Source of the DNA: Paramarasmius palmivorus
Taxonomy: Eukaryota; Basidiomycota; Agaricomycetes; Agaricales; Marasmiaceae
Assembly (NCBI GenBank): GCA_037176845.1
Contig: JAYKXP010000264.1
Span: 1 to 42,463, forward strand
DNA: 42,463 nucleotides
Direction of reading: 5' to 3'
In this document: in pieces, positions 10,160 through 20,944 of the stretch
How the letters are laid out: every line of letters begins with the position of its first letter
How positions within the stretch are numbered: the first letter of the stretch is position 1
The notes under the pieces: generated by a model
Database searches by the model: none
Told to the model about the DNA's origin: nothing
The model's input: only the letters and a program-made list of their open reading frames with translations
Translations under genes and position numbers: made by a program

Positions 10160-12570
10160 CTGCAGGAAGGATGAAACGTGAAGAAGAAAAGAAGAGCGAC
10201 ACGTGTTTACGATATCCAAGTCAGTGGGACCTCGGACACTGGGTCGCCTCGTTTCTTTCTTTCGCCTCTCATGTCCCCACAATCGCTCCTTCTCCTTCAA
10301 TGTATGTCGTCCCTCCACTTATCTTACAGCTTGCACTAAACCATCTTCGTTCGTCAGGATCACATTTTCAGCAACCAGCATTATGGGGTGTATTAGATGA
10401 TATTGGCTCAAAGTACTAACGTTGGGCTAGAAGTGCAAAAAAAAATGTCGCTATCGTATACTTTCACCAATTCTTACTCAATGCCCCTGAAAAGCCAACT
10501 CATTTACTTTGGTATCTAAAATTTAGGTTCGCAAAGTCCTGGAATTTTTAGAGGTATGTGGATTGAAGCCAGGACGCCCGACGAGACCCTCGAAAATGGC
10601 GGGAGTGCAAAAAAGTGACATGGTGTGACATAACAATGCCGCGGGATGCCGAAGCCTTGCCGAATCGTGAAATTTTTCTACGTTGCGCGACTGCGAAATT
10701 CAAGTATATTGAAGGTTCTTTGTTATGCTAGCTGGTGATCATCCACACAGGATTGACGCTGGGCAGAGGATGCAGACGTGAACGTTGAGGACAAAGAGGC
10801 AGCGAGCGGAGTTTGATAATTTTCAGTGAGAAATCCCATGCCGTCGTATCGCCGACGTACCTCAACCTTTGTTAACATTCCTCAGAGCATTCTGTGCCCT
10901 GAAAAGTCCCGGAATGCAATGTTCTGCACTTGAATATGAATACCTGAAATTTTGAGGGCAAATGGTGCGAGCCCTCGCCCGTGAAAAATATTTCGGAACC
11001 TGTCACGCTTGGCAGATGGGACTTTTCAATACATATCGAGGCCTTGAATTTATCTCTCTCAACGCCTCAGAAATTTGATTAGATAGTTCGATACCTAGGG
11101 TTCTGAAGTCTCTAAATTAAATTGTGCTAAGGATATGGTGCAGAAATCATGTTGATAGAAACGAGTTTTGCATTTTTTGCACTTTCGGCACTTTTTGCAC
11201 TTCTAGCCCAACGTTAGTACGTGCTCCAGTGCTTTCGTCACGATCTGGCGTTCATCTATCTTCCAAATCTCCTATTCCGATGTTAGGCATACTCTCACAA
11301 CCATGAATCCAAGACCAAGAACGCGTACACTCAGGCCTCAGCGCTCAGCGCTCGGCACTCAGCTTTTCGGCTCCATCCACTTCCGTTGCACCCATCATAC
11401 GGGGTTTGAGAGTTTTCTGCGCATTCTTTTCTATCTAATTCATCTTCCTTTCAGGAACGAACGCACTGATGAACCCCAACGAAACACGAACGATCAATCA
11501 CCCACGTTGAAGTATAAACCTTCAGAATTTCGAGCAATCGTATACATGGTTCGTGGGTGTTCTGCGCAGTCTCCTCCATACAACTCATCGCCCTTGCAGA
11601 AATGGGCCCAGAGCACAGACGAACTCTAGACGAGCAGGATTAGGGAATTCGAGGTATGTTTACTGTATTACTTCGTTTTCGCAGGGAGCTGATCGTTACG
11701 CTGTCCGGTTACAAGATCCAACTCCTCTGTATTAATGAAACCGTGCGCAGGGTACAACGGAAAGGATTCAGGATACAATCGACGTGCGTTCTCACCTGGC
11801 TGTGTTACTCCATACAATTACTCGTACCGGCTCCTCGATAGGCTCAACTCTTGTGCTCCGTTCCTCCGAACCTTTCAACGCGTATATTGAGTGACATCAC
11901 AGACTACACGGTCACCCTCCTTCGAAGACATAACATCTACACGAAGCACATCATTTCTAACATCTGCGGACGCTCACTAGCACCCAAGCGTTCCGAGATG
12001 AAGTGTGCGGGGTCAATTTCTCCGTTTAAGCCGGGATTTGATCATTATCCTTCTTAGATCTATAATCCATCTGAAGAACACCCAACGCCTCGACCCTCGA
12101 ATGGAGTTATGCCTGAAAAAAGATGAATACAGGGAGCAACTGAGGGTATGTTACCTCATTCTGTTCTCTTCCTTCATACGCTGACCCTTGATCCCTCTCT
12201 TCCTGCCTGGCGTCCAAGGGGTGGGTAGACTCTCGCAGCATGATCTTCCCGACACACTGACCCAAACCCATAGCCTTTTTTCATAGGCTCACTCGCGCTA
12301 TACCCTGCTATACCCTCACGATTTCGTTTGACGTCGTTATCGCTCATGCGTCACCCGCATCATTGGGGAAAGTGAGTTAAAGAGAAAGCTTGTGGGTAGA
12401 GAAGGTTTAGGGTTTGTGCGTACTTTTTCACCTTCTTCCATTCGATGTTGATGAATCTTCCTGTCAGATATTCATAAAGCCTTTATAACCCCATATCCGC
12501 ACCAAGATGAGGGTGTACGTTCGTTCAACCCCGCATTTACGCTGACGTTTTCTCTGGCATAGAAGTTAGG
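10160..12570 (+). repeat. R repeat, copy B, split by a transposon
   Basis: The R sequence runs 10160-10414, is interrupted by the element at 10415-11219, and resumes at 11220 in register with copies C, D, E and F (…ttggctcaaag, then tacgtgctccagtgctttcg). It includes the blocks cctccatacaactcatcgcc (11571), aaggattcaggatacaatcg (11761) and ggggaaagtgagttaaagag (12364). It is colinear with copy C and its downstream tRNA relics (17440-19963). All frames carry stops. Confidence 0.75.
10415..11219. mobile_element. non-autonomous DNA transposon (MITE-like), 801 bp
   Basis: The element 10417-11217 has perfect 26-bp terminal inverted repeats beginning CTAACGTTGGGC. It is flanked by TA on both sides; the palindrome GTAC surrounds each end, so a 4-bp GTAC duplication is equally possible. 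No transposase frame is present. It interrupts R copy B exactly at the …aaag/gtacgt junction that is continuous in copies A, C, D, E and F, which gives five empty-site comparisons. A TA target is typical of Tc1/mariner-like elements, but the superfamily is not proven. Confidence 0.85.
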
Positions 12571-12919
12571 TGACATCTCGCAGTGATCACGGCTTGAAGA
12601 ACGGATACCCACAACAACTTTCCGAGTGGTTACTCATTCTGAGTAAGCGTTCCCTAGTCGTTCGAAGGGTCGTTGATATCGTGGAAGGTCTGGACTGTGG
12701 TAGTTTTATAGAGACTTCCGAATCCTGAGACATGTATAACACCTACGTGTAGATTAGACGTTGGAATCAACGATAGTGATATGTTCTTTGATGTCGCCAC
12801 GGATGAAAGCCGACATGGCATATGCGACAATAACAAAGAACGTGTTTAGCTAACGACACTTGACCAGCAATTGGGACTATACCCCCATGCCCTAAAATGC
12901 ACTGCTACAGGAGTTTCAC
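12571..12919. other. spacer of the R-Cys-Lys-Thr-Val cassette
   Basis: No gene. It aligns with 19080-19331 of the second cassette (the gacatc block and the cgtggaaggtctg block at 12679 and 19169). Confidence 0.5.
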
Positions 12920-13012
12920 AGTGCCCGGCGTGGTTCGAACACGCGGCTTCAAGATTGTTCGTGATCTTGAGGAACATTGCAATCTCACACTCTACCGCTG
13001 AGTTACGGGCAC
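12920..13012 (-). tRNA. tRNA-Cys(GCA), intron-containing
   Basis: The acceptor GTGCCCG/CGGGCAC is fully paired with U73, as expected for tRNA-Cys. The D-arm is ACTC...GAGT. The anticodon stem is TGAGA/TCTTG (two G-U) with loop TTGCAA and anticodon GCA. An intron of about 20-21 nt follows position 37. The T-arm is GCGTG-TTCGAAC-CACGC. A T4 stop (A at 12894-12897) lies 23 nt downstream. Confidence 0.88.
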
Positions 13013-13104
13013 TTGGGAAAGGAGGAGCTGGATGGGCCATTATGTAATCCGAGATTCGCGTGAGGAAGCCAAACCTTCAACACCAGTTTCTAACTGCCGT
13101 TATC

Positions 13105-13152
13105 CGAGTCCGAGATAAGTATCTGTCCGACCATCAGAATAAGGTGGACGGG
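13105..13152 (-). pseudogene. tRNA-Lys relic
   Basis: A heavily decayed Lys 5' half (plus text ctgtccgaccatcag, then ggtggacgggg). It is recognised mainly by comparison with 19511-19564 and by its position between Cys and Thr. Confidence 0.4.
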
Positions 13153-13227
13153 GTTGAGACTAATCTTCTCACTGAGGAAGGAGGCGAGTTGAAGAAAAAG
13201 GAACCAACAAAACATTGCCTTCTTTAA

Positions 13228-13309
13228 TTCCCCTTTAGCCAATTTAAACGACTGGCCACCTGTAACACAGGAATAAGACGAGGGAAGCGCTGCACACATG
13301 AGCTAAGGA
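13228..13309 (-). pseudogene. tRNA-Thr relic
   Basis: It matches the Thr gene at 39519 in the T-arm (aatttaaacgactgg versus gatttgaacgactga), the anticodon region (CGT on the minus strand) and gagctaagg at the 5' end, but stems and spacing are lost. Confidence 0.55.
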
Positions 13310-13441
13310 CGATAATAGCATTATCAACCCCTGAAGCGAGGCTACAATGCTGGTGAGAAAACCCAAAGCCAAGACGCGTACTTTGGTTATCTGGTGAGGC
13401 TCGAAAGGTTGACATAAAATCTTCTCGACCTCACTGTTGAA

Positions 13442-13523
13442 TGGTTCAATCCAGACCTTCTGTGCGCCATCAAATTCTTTGGGTATGTGAGACGGATGTG
13501 ATAACCGACTACACCATCGAACC
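13442..13523 (-). pseudogene. tRNA-Val(CAC) pseudogene, T-loop deleted
   Basis: The acceptor GGTTCGA, D-arm and anticodon stem TCCGT with loop CTCACA (CAC) survive. About 11 nt covering the T-stem and T-loop are missing compared with the good copies, so it cannot fold or bind TFIIIC normally. Confidence 0.75.
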
Positions 13524-14811
13524 GATGGGGTCTCTCGGTGACGTGTTACCCTGCCCTGAGCTGATTGAACGCGCAAACCCCTCGCCTCGTGTTGTTGCAA
13601 TGTTCGTGCTCTGTAATCCTCTGAGCTTTACGTGTTCGGAGTGTAGAATGTACTCAAGTGTTCAAAGATTCCGATCTACTGAAGCTTAGCGTATAGAATA
13701 CCACACTTCCTTGATCCAAGAAGGTGAGCACAAAGACGGATGTGAGAAAATGCATATACCTCCATATCATTCTGAGATGGGACATAAGGCGATGATGAAA
13801 GTGAGCCAGTACATTATATGAAGAACATGATCAATACTGAGAGAACCACATGAGCGACAGAGGAGGGAATAAAAGGGAAGCTTAGCCTTGACGTGTTGTC
13901 ATCCCGCTCTTGACAAATATCAGAGCGGAGCAAGGCGTTGGGTTTTGCTGATTATCGGATTCTTCTCGATCGCTATATTGATGGACTCCTAAATCTAGTT
14001 CCTTCCCGTCATCATCATTATCCGAACGCAGTGGTTTGTCCAGCATACAATCCGTACTAGTATAGAGAATCGGACCGAGTAGGACTTAACGGTGTGGCAC
14101 CAACATCTCTATTGACTATGTATCTCTCAAGACCACGCCTTTCCGCAAGTCACAGCATTTCCGTCATCCGCGGAAAATGATTGCAGGGAGACAGAAACAA
14201 CGGATCCAACATCGGTTTGCACTGGCCAATTCTTGGTCGCCCCGAGGATTTATCGCGGGGATCGTATCACGACCCTTGTCTTAGGAAGCACGCTATACTG
14301 GTAGGAGATAGCACACAAACAGACATGGCAAAGGAAGACGACTTTCTCCGATGTTTAGGGATCAAGAAGCTAGCTGACGATGTACATTTGGATGTGTTGC
14401 CAGTTACATAGTCCCATACCATCAAGACACGGGTGTTCATTGATTTCTTGATTCAGGTACACCCGAGGCTGGAGCTTTGTTCGGCATCATGCGTTTCGCA
14501 TATAAACATGAATTCGATTATCGAGGTCATGAGGCTTAGATCATCTGCGAAAGAAACGATGACCAACTGCATCTAAGCTATAATTAGCCTGAGGGCGGTG
14601 GCGGCGATGCGCCGAGCTGTAATTGTCTTTTCTGCCTTTCCCAAGTATCGCGGAGCCAGAGCGATGATAGCTGATGTGTTAGTATCTCATCACCTTCTTT
14701 CGATGGCCATGTTCACCTTGATAAACTCTGGGTCGCACCAACGGTTAAGTACAATGATTACTCATTGACTGATCCGTGGTATCTACCGCACGTAGGCTAC
14801 TCTGAAAGGTT
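13524..14811. other. 5' flank of the seven-helix gene
   Basis: No gene supported. The part to about 13850 is shared with 19964-20230 of the next duplicated segment. The segment 14181-14411 is open for 76 codons without a motif. Confidence 0.4.
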
Positions 14812-14818
14812 TATAAAG
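14812..14818 (+). promoter_or_regulatory. TATA box (tataaag)
   Basis: It lies 37 nt upstream of the start codon at 14849. Four other genes in the window show the same arrangement at 38-100 nt. Confidence 0.5.
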
Positions 14819-14848
14819 ATCATTTACTATGCAGAATATATCATCGAA

Positions 14849-16164
14849 ATGGGCGGCGGAACACTACTTGCGAAGCTGAATGCGCTGGCCGTGTTGATTG
14901 AATGTATACTTTACGGTAAGTTCAGGTTCTTGGAATTCTTTCATTCTGCACTGGAGCTTTTTCATAGGTGTATTTGCTCTGCTTCTTGCAACCACTTCCA
15001 TGGTGGCGTTTCGAAAGAAGATCACTATGCAAGCTGTTCGATTCCACGTGATTGGGATTTTGATGTTTATTTTATGTACGATAGTGCGTACTCGAGTGCA
15101 GCCTTATTGGGGTTCTACTGCTAGCCTTCGACTGACAATGCTTTACCGGTGGATAGCATGTCATTATAAACATCACTCGAGTAGTAAAAGCACTCGACGG
15201 CGAACAGGGGATTATTGTCCCTCCCACTAGTCCCAGGTTTCTCATTCGGCAATCCATTCTCGTGCTCCAGATCATGCTCGGCGATGGATCTTGGGTACGT
15301 AACTTGTTGCGTGCGTTGCATTGTACGACCTCAGACCTGTCTGTATTACGCTTGTCAGCTATATCGGCTTCATGTCGTCTGGAACGGTGACAAACGAGTT
15401 ACCCTACCCTTCTTGGTCGCAACCATCACCGTTTTTGCGGTCGGAATCCGTATCAATGTATTATTCGGGCATGCCTTAACCCACACTGGGGAGACAATAC
15501 CTCCTAAAATCTTTAATATCTCGATTGCTGTAATCGCATTATCACTTGTAACAAACCTCGGGTGTACGGGTAAGTTTGGTTCAACGTTTCTATATCATCA
15601 CTCATTACCAACCAGGTCTTATCGCTTTTCGCCTGTGGTATGTGCGATACAAAGTTCGAGAGATACGTAGCACTGGAAGCCAGGACGTGCTAAGGACCTT
15701 TATGTTCCTCGTCATCGAATCAGGGGCGATGTACACTGTACTCTTGTTGTTTTCCCTGATTACCCTCGTCTACAAAACAAGCATACATTCTATCCCAAAC
15801 GAAACAGTGAGTTTGAGTCTTCTCTTGGTGAAATATGGGGCTCAAGATATTTGGGTCTGCAGATGATGCCACTAACTGTGCGTATTCAGTCCATACTCCG
15901 AAACTCCTTGTCGCTCACTGCAAACCGTTATAGGGACTTTTCTATTATATGATGGTGTCCCAATCTACCTTTGGGTCAGGGAGGCACGAGCCAAATCGAC
16001 AGTCAGTCCATCAAGATTGGGCCGACATTGGTACTGGAAGACCTGGAGATATCGAGTTAACTTCACCTCCAGAAGCTCGTTTCAGCCTCCGGTCAGCATC
16101 TTTACATCTCACTCAATGGGAGACTAGAGCGTTTGAGCGAGAAACTGTATTCAAAAGCACTTGA
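14849..16164 (+). CDS. seven-helix integral membrane protein of the Agaricomycete-expanded family
   Basis: Seven exons: 14849..14915, 14968..15083, 15157..15294, 15359..15569, 15616..15806, 15863..15877 and 15934..16164, giving 322 aa without a stop. All introns are GT-AG, 46-73 nt, and phases match. Family landmarks are LIECILYG at the first helix, LGDGSW followed across an intron by LYRLHVVWN at helix 3, GLIAFRLW at helix 5, FLVIESGAMYTV at helix 6 and MPLTGLFYYM at helix 7. Seven hydrophobic segments are visible, then a polar tail of about 70 residues. This family is very large in mushrooms and resembles an orphan receptor; its function is unknown. The 15-nt sixth exon is the least certain part. 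An N-terminal fragment (20541) and two C-terminal fragments (22857, 41122) of relatives lie elsewhere in the window. Confidence 0.85.
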
Positions 16165-16825
16165 TCTTTAAGACGATAACAGTGATCAGCGAATTGTTCG
16201 AACACAGTACATTAACAATACATAGCGTTACAGAGACAAAATGGGATTCATTGAGGTCGCGATGGTTTATACTTTTGCGTGAGTGACTAGGTATGGGAGA
16301 AGAGAGCGGTATTCCTTGGAGTTGGAGAGGGTTCGAGCAATGTTCAAACATGAAGAGTACGTTGAGACGGGGCAATCCCGACTCAGTGAATAGGTACAAC
16401 GTGCTAGAACACCTGTAAACCACGTAGAAACTCCGACAAACTCCGCCCGGATAGTCCCGTACCCCCTACTACAACGTTTGTTTCTAATTTCCCTCGAAAG
16501 AGTAAAATGGTAAGGAAAACAGAGTTTACGAAAGTCATTCCCTTTTCCCTTGGATGAACAGGAAAGAAATTAATACCCCCAAAGGCTACAGTAAACGTTG
16601 AAATTCATGGAAAAGGTCAAGAAAGCGACTGCAATAACGAACTCGCACGTACAGGAAAATAGCAGTATTTGGTACATGACAATAACCAGCTCGCAATGCG
16701 CGCCTTGAATGCTGTGCCCAATAGGTACGAGGGTTTATATTGAACGTGAGATTGGGTAGTGTTTGAATGGTATAACATGGAAAGATCGCGTTACGTGCCT
16801 TAAAAAAAGTATTGCGAAGGAGAAT
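16165..16825. other. 3' flank of the seven-helix gene, duplicated at 22962-23429
   Basis: The flank matches 22962-23429 along most of its length (tttaagacgataacagtga, attcatggaaaaggtca, ttgaatggtataaca) and ends at a tRNA-Lys relic in both copies. No gene within. Confidence 0.75.
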
Positions 16826-16913
16826 AGCCCATCGCGAGGGTAGAACTTGCATTACTCGCATAGTAGGTATCGGGACAGCAGTTTCACGCTCTATCTAGTT
16901 GAGCTAGGCGGGC
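16826..16913 (-). pseudogene. tRNA-Lys pseudogene
   Basis: The acceptor GCCCGCC/GATGGGC still pairs well and the D-arm is intact. The anticodon region reads CTGCTG instead of CTCTTA, the anticodon stem no longer pairs and the T-loop is TTCTACC. Confidence 0.7.
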
Positions 16914-17439
16914 CTACTCTGCGAGTCGATGGGTACGAGACGCAACTGTCTTTACAATCTGTCTTTTCGGATTGCAAGATGTCACCCTGCTTTCCGGGGT
17001 CTTTCGCTGGATGAAGTTGCATGGGAACGAGCTGGTAATCAGTGTCTGTGTTTTGCAAGGTCGATACGACTCATCTGTATCTATCCTTGATGCCTGTCGT
17101 CGCGCTGATAGTTGGTTCTGTTCCGGTAGTAAAAAGATTGAGTTACATGAGATTTTCCTAGGCATTTACAGTGCGTTCTACAGTCTCACTCACATTTCAC
17201 TTTATGGAAATATATCTCGTTCACCAGTTTTACTCGGTAATAACGCATTTTTCGCTCACGGTATCGCCAAATGATTCGCGAAGACCTATGTGTGCTAGTG
17301 TCGGCAGGAGCTGTCCGTGTGGCCACACGGGATTCCACTTATCATTCTGTGACTGCTTTCGTTCGACTGGCGGTGCTGAGGTTGCCTTTATATGCCTGTC
17401 ATCATCCCAGGGACGGGAGATCCACAACAACCAGACCAA
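16914..17439. other. spacer between tRNA-Lys relic and R copy C
   Basis: No supported gene. Open frames on both strands overlap one another and extend into R. Confidence 0.35.
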
Positions 17440-19080
17440 TCGATTTTGGAAGAACGAAACGTGTGGGAGAAGCGAAGAAAAGAAGGGCGACACGTGTTTA
17501 CGACATCAGTGGGACCTCGGACACTCTGGTTCGCCTCGTTTCTTTCCTTCGCCTCTCATGTCCCCGCAATCGCTCCTTCCCCTTCAACGTATGTCGGCCC
17601 TCCGCTCAGCTTATAGCTTGCACTAATAGATCCTTTGTTAGCCCGAATTTCATTCCCAACAATCAGCATTGTAGGGTAGGTTGGAGGATATTAGAGGAAG
17701 GTACGTCCTATGATGCTTTCGTCACGCTCTGGCGTTCATCTGTCTTCCAGAATCTCGATATCGACGTTAGGCATACTCTCACAGCCGTGAACTCAACACC
17801 AAGAATGCGGATCCTCGGCTTTTTGGCCTCCATCCATCGTCCAGACTTCGAATTCGTGGGTTTTCTGCACTTTCATTTCCATCTGATTCATCTCCCTTCT
17901 AGGAATGAGCCGCAACCAAGCTACGAACGATTATTCACGTACATTAAAGCATAAACCTTCAGATTTTCGGCTCCATCTCAGCGACCATATACATGGTTTG
18001 TGGGTGTTCTGCGCAGTCTCCTCCATACGACTCATCGCCCTTCCAGAAATGGGCCCGCAGCACAGACGAACTCGAGACGAGCAGGAGGAGGGAAACGTTG
18101 AGGTGTGTTTACAGTATTCCTTTAGTTGCGCAGGGCACTGATCGCTATGCTGGTCCGGTTACAAGATCCAACTCTTCTGTATTCAAACGCACTCCCAACT
18201 TCTCTCTCCGCCTTGCCAACCTTGAACAAAGCTATGAATTATCAACAATGAAACCGCACCCGCAGGGTACAATGGAAAGAATTCAGGATAAGATCAACGT
18301 ACGTTCTTCCCTGGTTGTGTTACTCCATACATCATATTGATTCCTCGATAGGCTCAACCACTCTTTTGCGCTCCGTTATATCTTCCGAACCTTTCAACGC
18401 GTATCTTGAGCAAGATCACGGATTACACCGTCACCCTCTGGAGACACAACGTCTACACGAAGCACGTTACTTTCACCTGGAGAGGATATCCACGGACGCT
18501 CACTAGTACCCAACACTCAGAGATGAGGTGTGCGGGTTCGATTCCTCCGTTCATGCCACGAGCTGATCATTATTATCCTCCCTAGATCCATAACCTACTT
18601 GAAGAAAACCCAACGCCTCGACTATCGGGTGGAATTATGCTTCGAACAGGATGAAAACAGGGAAGGACTAAGGGTATTACCTCTGTTTACTTCCTTCGTA
18701 CGTTGACGCTTAATCTTTCTCTTCAAGCCTCAAAGGGGTGGGTAGACTCTCACAGCATGATCTTCCCCACACACTGAGCCAGGCCCATGGCCTTTCTTTT
18801 CATAGGCTCGATCACGCTATGCCCTCGCGATTGTCGTTTGACATCGTATGACTAACAGATCACCCACATCGTTGGGGAAGTGTGTTAAAGAGGAAGCTCG
18901 GAGGTAGAGAGGGCTTAGGGCTCGTGCTTACTTCCTTTACCTTCTTCCTTTCGACGTTGATTAATCTTTCTGTCAAATGTTCATAGAGCCTCATAACCCC
19001 ATGTCCGTAGCAGGAGGAAGATGTACGTTTGTTCAGCCTCCCATGCATTCACGCCGACGTTTTCTCTAGCTCAGAAGTGA
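17440..19080 (+). repeat. R repeat, copy C
   Basis: The best preserved copy of the R 5' part. From 17271 to 17954 one frame stays open for 227 codons across what look like exon and intron, including TRVYDISGTSDTLVRLVSFL. Intron-like segments start gtatgtcggc (17588), gtacgtccta (17700), gtttgtgggt (17995), gtgtgtttac (18103) and gtacgttctt (18299), each ending in AG. The order and spacing match copies B, E and F. The product is not recognised. Confidence 0.75.
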
Positions 19081-19331
19081 GGTGACATCCACAACACTTG
19101 GCGATTACTCTGAGGACGTCTTCCCTAGTGCTTCAAAGGGACATCGTGACTGAATAGCATACATAACGTGGAAGGTCTGAATTACAGTATTGCAGTAGAG
19201 CATTTCGGCCTTTATGACCGTCCCGTGTAGATTACAGATTAGGATCAATGATTATGATGTCTTGCTCTCATACCTGGCGACCTAGCCCGTCACAAAGAAA
19301 CAATACCAGAGTTTTAGGACTGCACAACAAT

Positions 19332-19424
19332 TGTGCTCGCCGTGGTTCAAACACGCAGCTTCAGGATTACGGTCTCCGCAACTCAGAATTGAAATCTCAC
19401 ATTCTACCACTGAGTTACGGGGAC
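19332..19424 (-). pseudogene. tRNA-Cys-derived pseudogene with anticodon TCA
   Basis: It is colinear with the Cys gene at 12920. The loop TTTCAA replaces TTGCAA, giving anticodon TCA (reads UGA). The acceptor has two mismatches (C3-C70, C5-A68) and the T-stem one, so it is probably dead. Confidence 0.7.
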
Positions 19425-19510
19425 TTAGAGAAGGAGGGTGCCTGTATGGGTCAATACATGGCTTGAGATTCGCGTGAAAGGAAGAGAAATCAGTTCCCTA
19501 GTAGATCTAA

Positions 19511-19564
19511 TTGCCGTTATCCGAGATTAAGAGTCTGACCGACTATCGGAATAAGGTAGACGGG
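19511..19564 (-). pseudogene. tRNA-Lys relic
   Basis: The text attaagagtctgaccgacta, then cggaataaggtagacgggc, is a decayed Lys anticodon stem, D-arm and acceptor. It lies between the Cys and Thr relics as in the other cassettes. Confidence 0.55.
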
Positions 19565-19633
19565 CTTCTCACTGAGGAAGGAGGCGAGTAGCGATTTACT
19601 GTACTGAAAAAAAGTCGCACTATTCTTCTGTGA

Positions 19634-19714
19634 TTGCCCCTAACCGATTTGAACGACTGGCCTCTTCATCGCATTACTGGGTATACGAGCGAAGCGCTCC
19701 TGAGCTAAGGAGGA
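19634..19714 (-). pseudogene. tRNA-Thr(CGU) pseudogene, D-loop deletion
   Basis: The T-arm (gatttgaacgactgg) and the anticodon CGT are kept, but about 7 nt of the D-loop and stem are missing and the acceptor has mismatches. Confidence 0.7.
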
Positions 19715-19880
19715 AGATGGCATTAGTAAATCGACGAGGACTGAATCGATAACCACCCACTACATCTGGATGCTGCATAATCATAACGAAAGCCAAGACG
19801 CGTACTTCGGTGTGCTCGGAAGGAAAAGTCAAGGTGACGGTGTGGCATTATAAAAACTTCACGACTACGCTATTTTGCTA

Positions 19881-19963
19881 TGGTTCGACCCAGATTCGAA
19901 CTGGAGACCTTTGCTGCACACTCTCCTTCCGAAAGATGCGATGACCGACTACACCATCGAACC
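19881..19963 (-). pseudogene. tRNA-Val pseudogene, anticodon lost
   Basis: The acceptor, D-arm and T-arm (CCAG-TTCGAAT-CTGG) are good, but the anticodon loop reads CGGAAG without U33 and no Val anticodon can be read. Confidence 0.7.
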
Positions 19964-20540
19964 GATGCTTGGTCCCCAGCCCTGAGCTTATCAAATGCGC
20001 GAGCCCCTTGTCCCGTGTTCGGCTCTACAAACCTTTGAGCTCCACGTGTTTTGAATGTAGAATAAACTCAAGCCGTTCAAAGACTCCGACATACTTGAGG
20101 TTTGCATATCGAATACTACACTTTCCTAATGCAGGAAGGTGGGCGCAAAGGCGGACGTGAGAAAACGCATATACCTCAATATCTTTATGAGATGGGACCT
20201 AAGGTGATGATCAAGAAGCTGACAAAAACTCCACAGGGCTATCCATCAATGGTACGAACTCGATTCAGTGTTGGCCATCGTCGACCCACATTCAAGTTGG
20301 CTGGGTCGATCGCCCTGTTGGCCATATCAAAGCTATCCGCCACATCACACGAAAAATGTGATGAATACCGAGAGAAACCCATGGCATCATCATCATCCAT
20401 TTCTCATACAGTAATATAAAGGTCATGAGGCGTGTATCATGTTCACGAAATACGCATCCATTAATCATCAAGCTGGAAGGCACACTTGGTGATTGTGGCA
20501 TCCGTTCCAGTACATATTGCCCTTGGAAACTCCAATGAAC
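19964..20540. other. cassette 3' flank
   Basis: Similar to 13524-13850 in its first part. No gene seen. Confidence 0.4.
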
Positions 20541-20650
20541 GCTTTTTAAAGATTACTTGCTATGAAAAAATATATCATTGAAATGGCCGACACAACACTA
20601 GCTACTTAGCTGAACGTTCTAGCCGTAAGTACAGGTTCTTGGGATCTCAA
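20541..20650 (+). pseudogene. 5' fragment of a seven-helix gene
   Basis: It aligns with 14811-14930: the TATA-like element, then tatcattgaaatgg (ATG at 20583), then a decayed first exon with a TAG after eight codons, then the intron-like gtaagtacaggttcttgg. The copy breaks off where the shortened GH76-like gene region starts. Confidence 0.75.
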
Positions 20651-20903
20651 GGTTCTTCATTCTTTCACCCGTTTCTTTCATCTCCTTATCCACCCGCATA
20701 CCCTTTCATACCATTGCTCAACGATAACAGCCCTTCGCCCTGAAACGTTATCGATAACGAGCCCCACGCCGAGATCATCATCGAGTCTGGGCAGAAACGA
20801 ATCGGAGCATCAGATACACATCCTTTCCACGATCATACAGTTGATCACACAGTTGATCACCATCACAAGAGATACGATAATCATATTGTTGGGGATTCTG
20901 TAG
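20651..20903. other. upstream region of the GH76-like gene
   Basis: It holds a direct repeat of acagttgatcac at 20851-20875 and no coding signal. Confidence 0.4.
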
Positions 20904-20910
20904 TATAAAA
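20904..20910 (+). promoter_or_regulatory. TATA box (tataaaa)
   Basis: It lies 41 nt before the ATG at 20945. Confidence 0.5.
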
Positions 20911-20944
20911 CAGGTTGAAACGTGTCAAAGTATCCCCCCGAAAC

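Noticed and set aside
16190..16205. Palindrome tgttcgaaca and a T-loop-like match
   Set aside because: No tRNA fold around it, and the copy at 22998 reads tgttcgtaca.
18530..18550. B-box-like gggttcgattcctcc in R copy C
   Set aside because: The aligned positions in copies B, E and F lack the motif, so it is a chance match.
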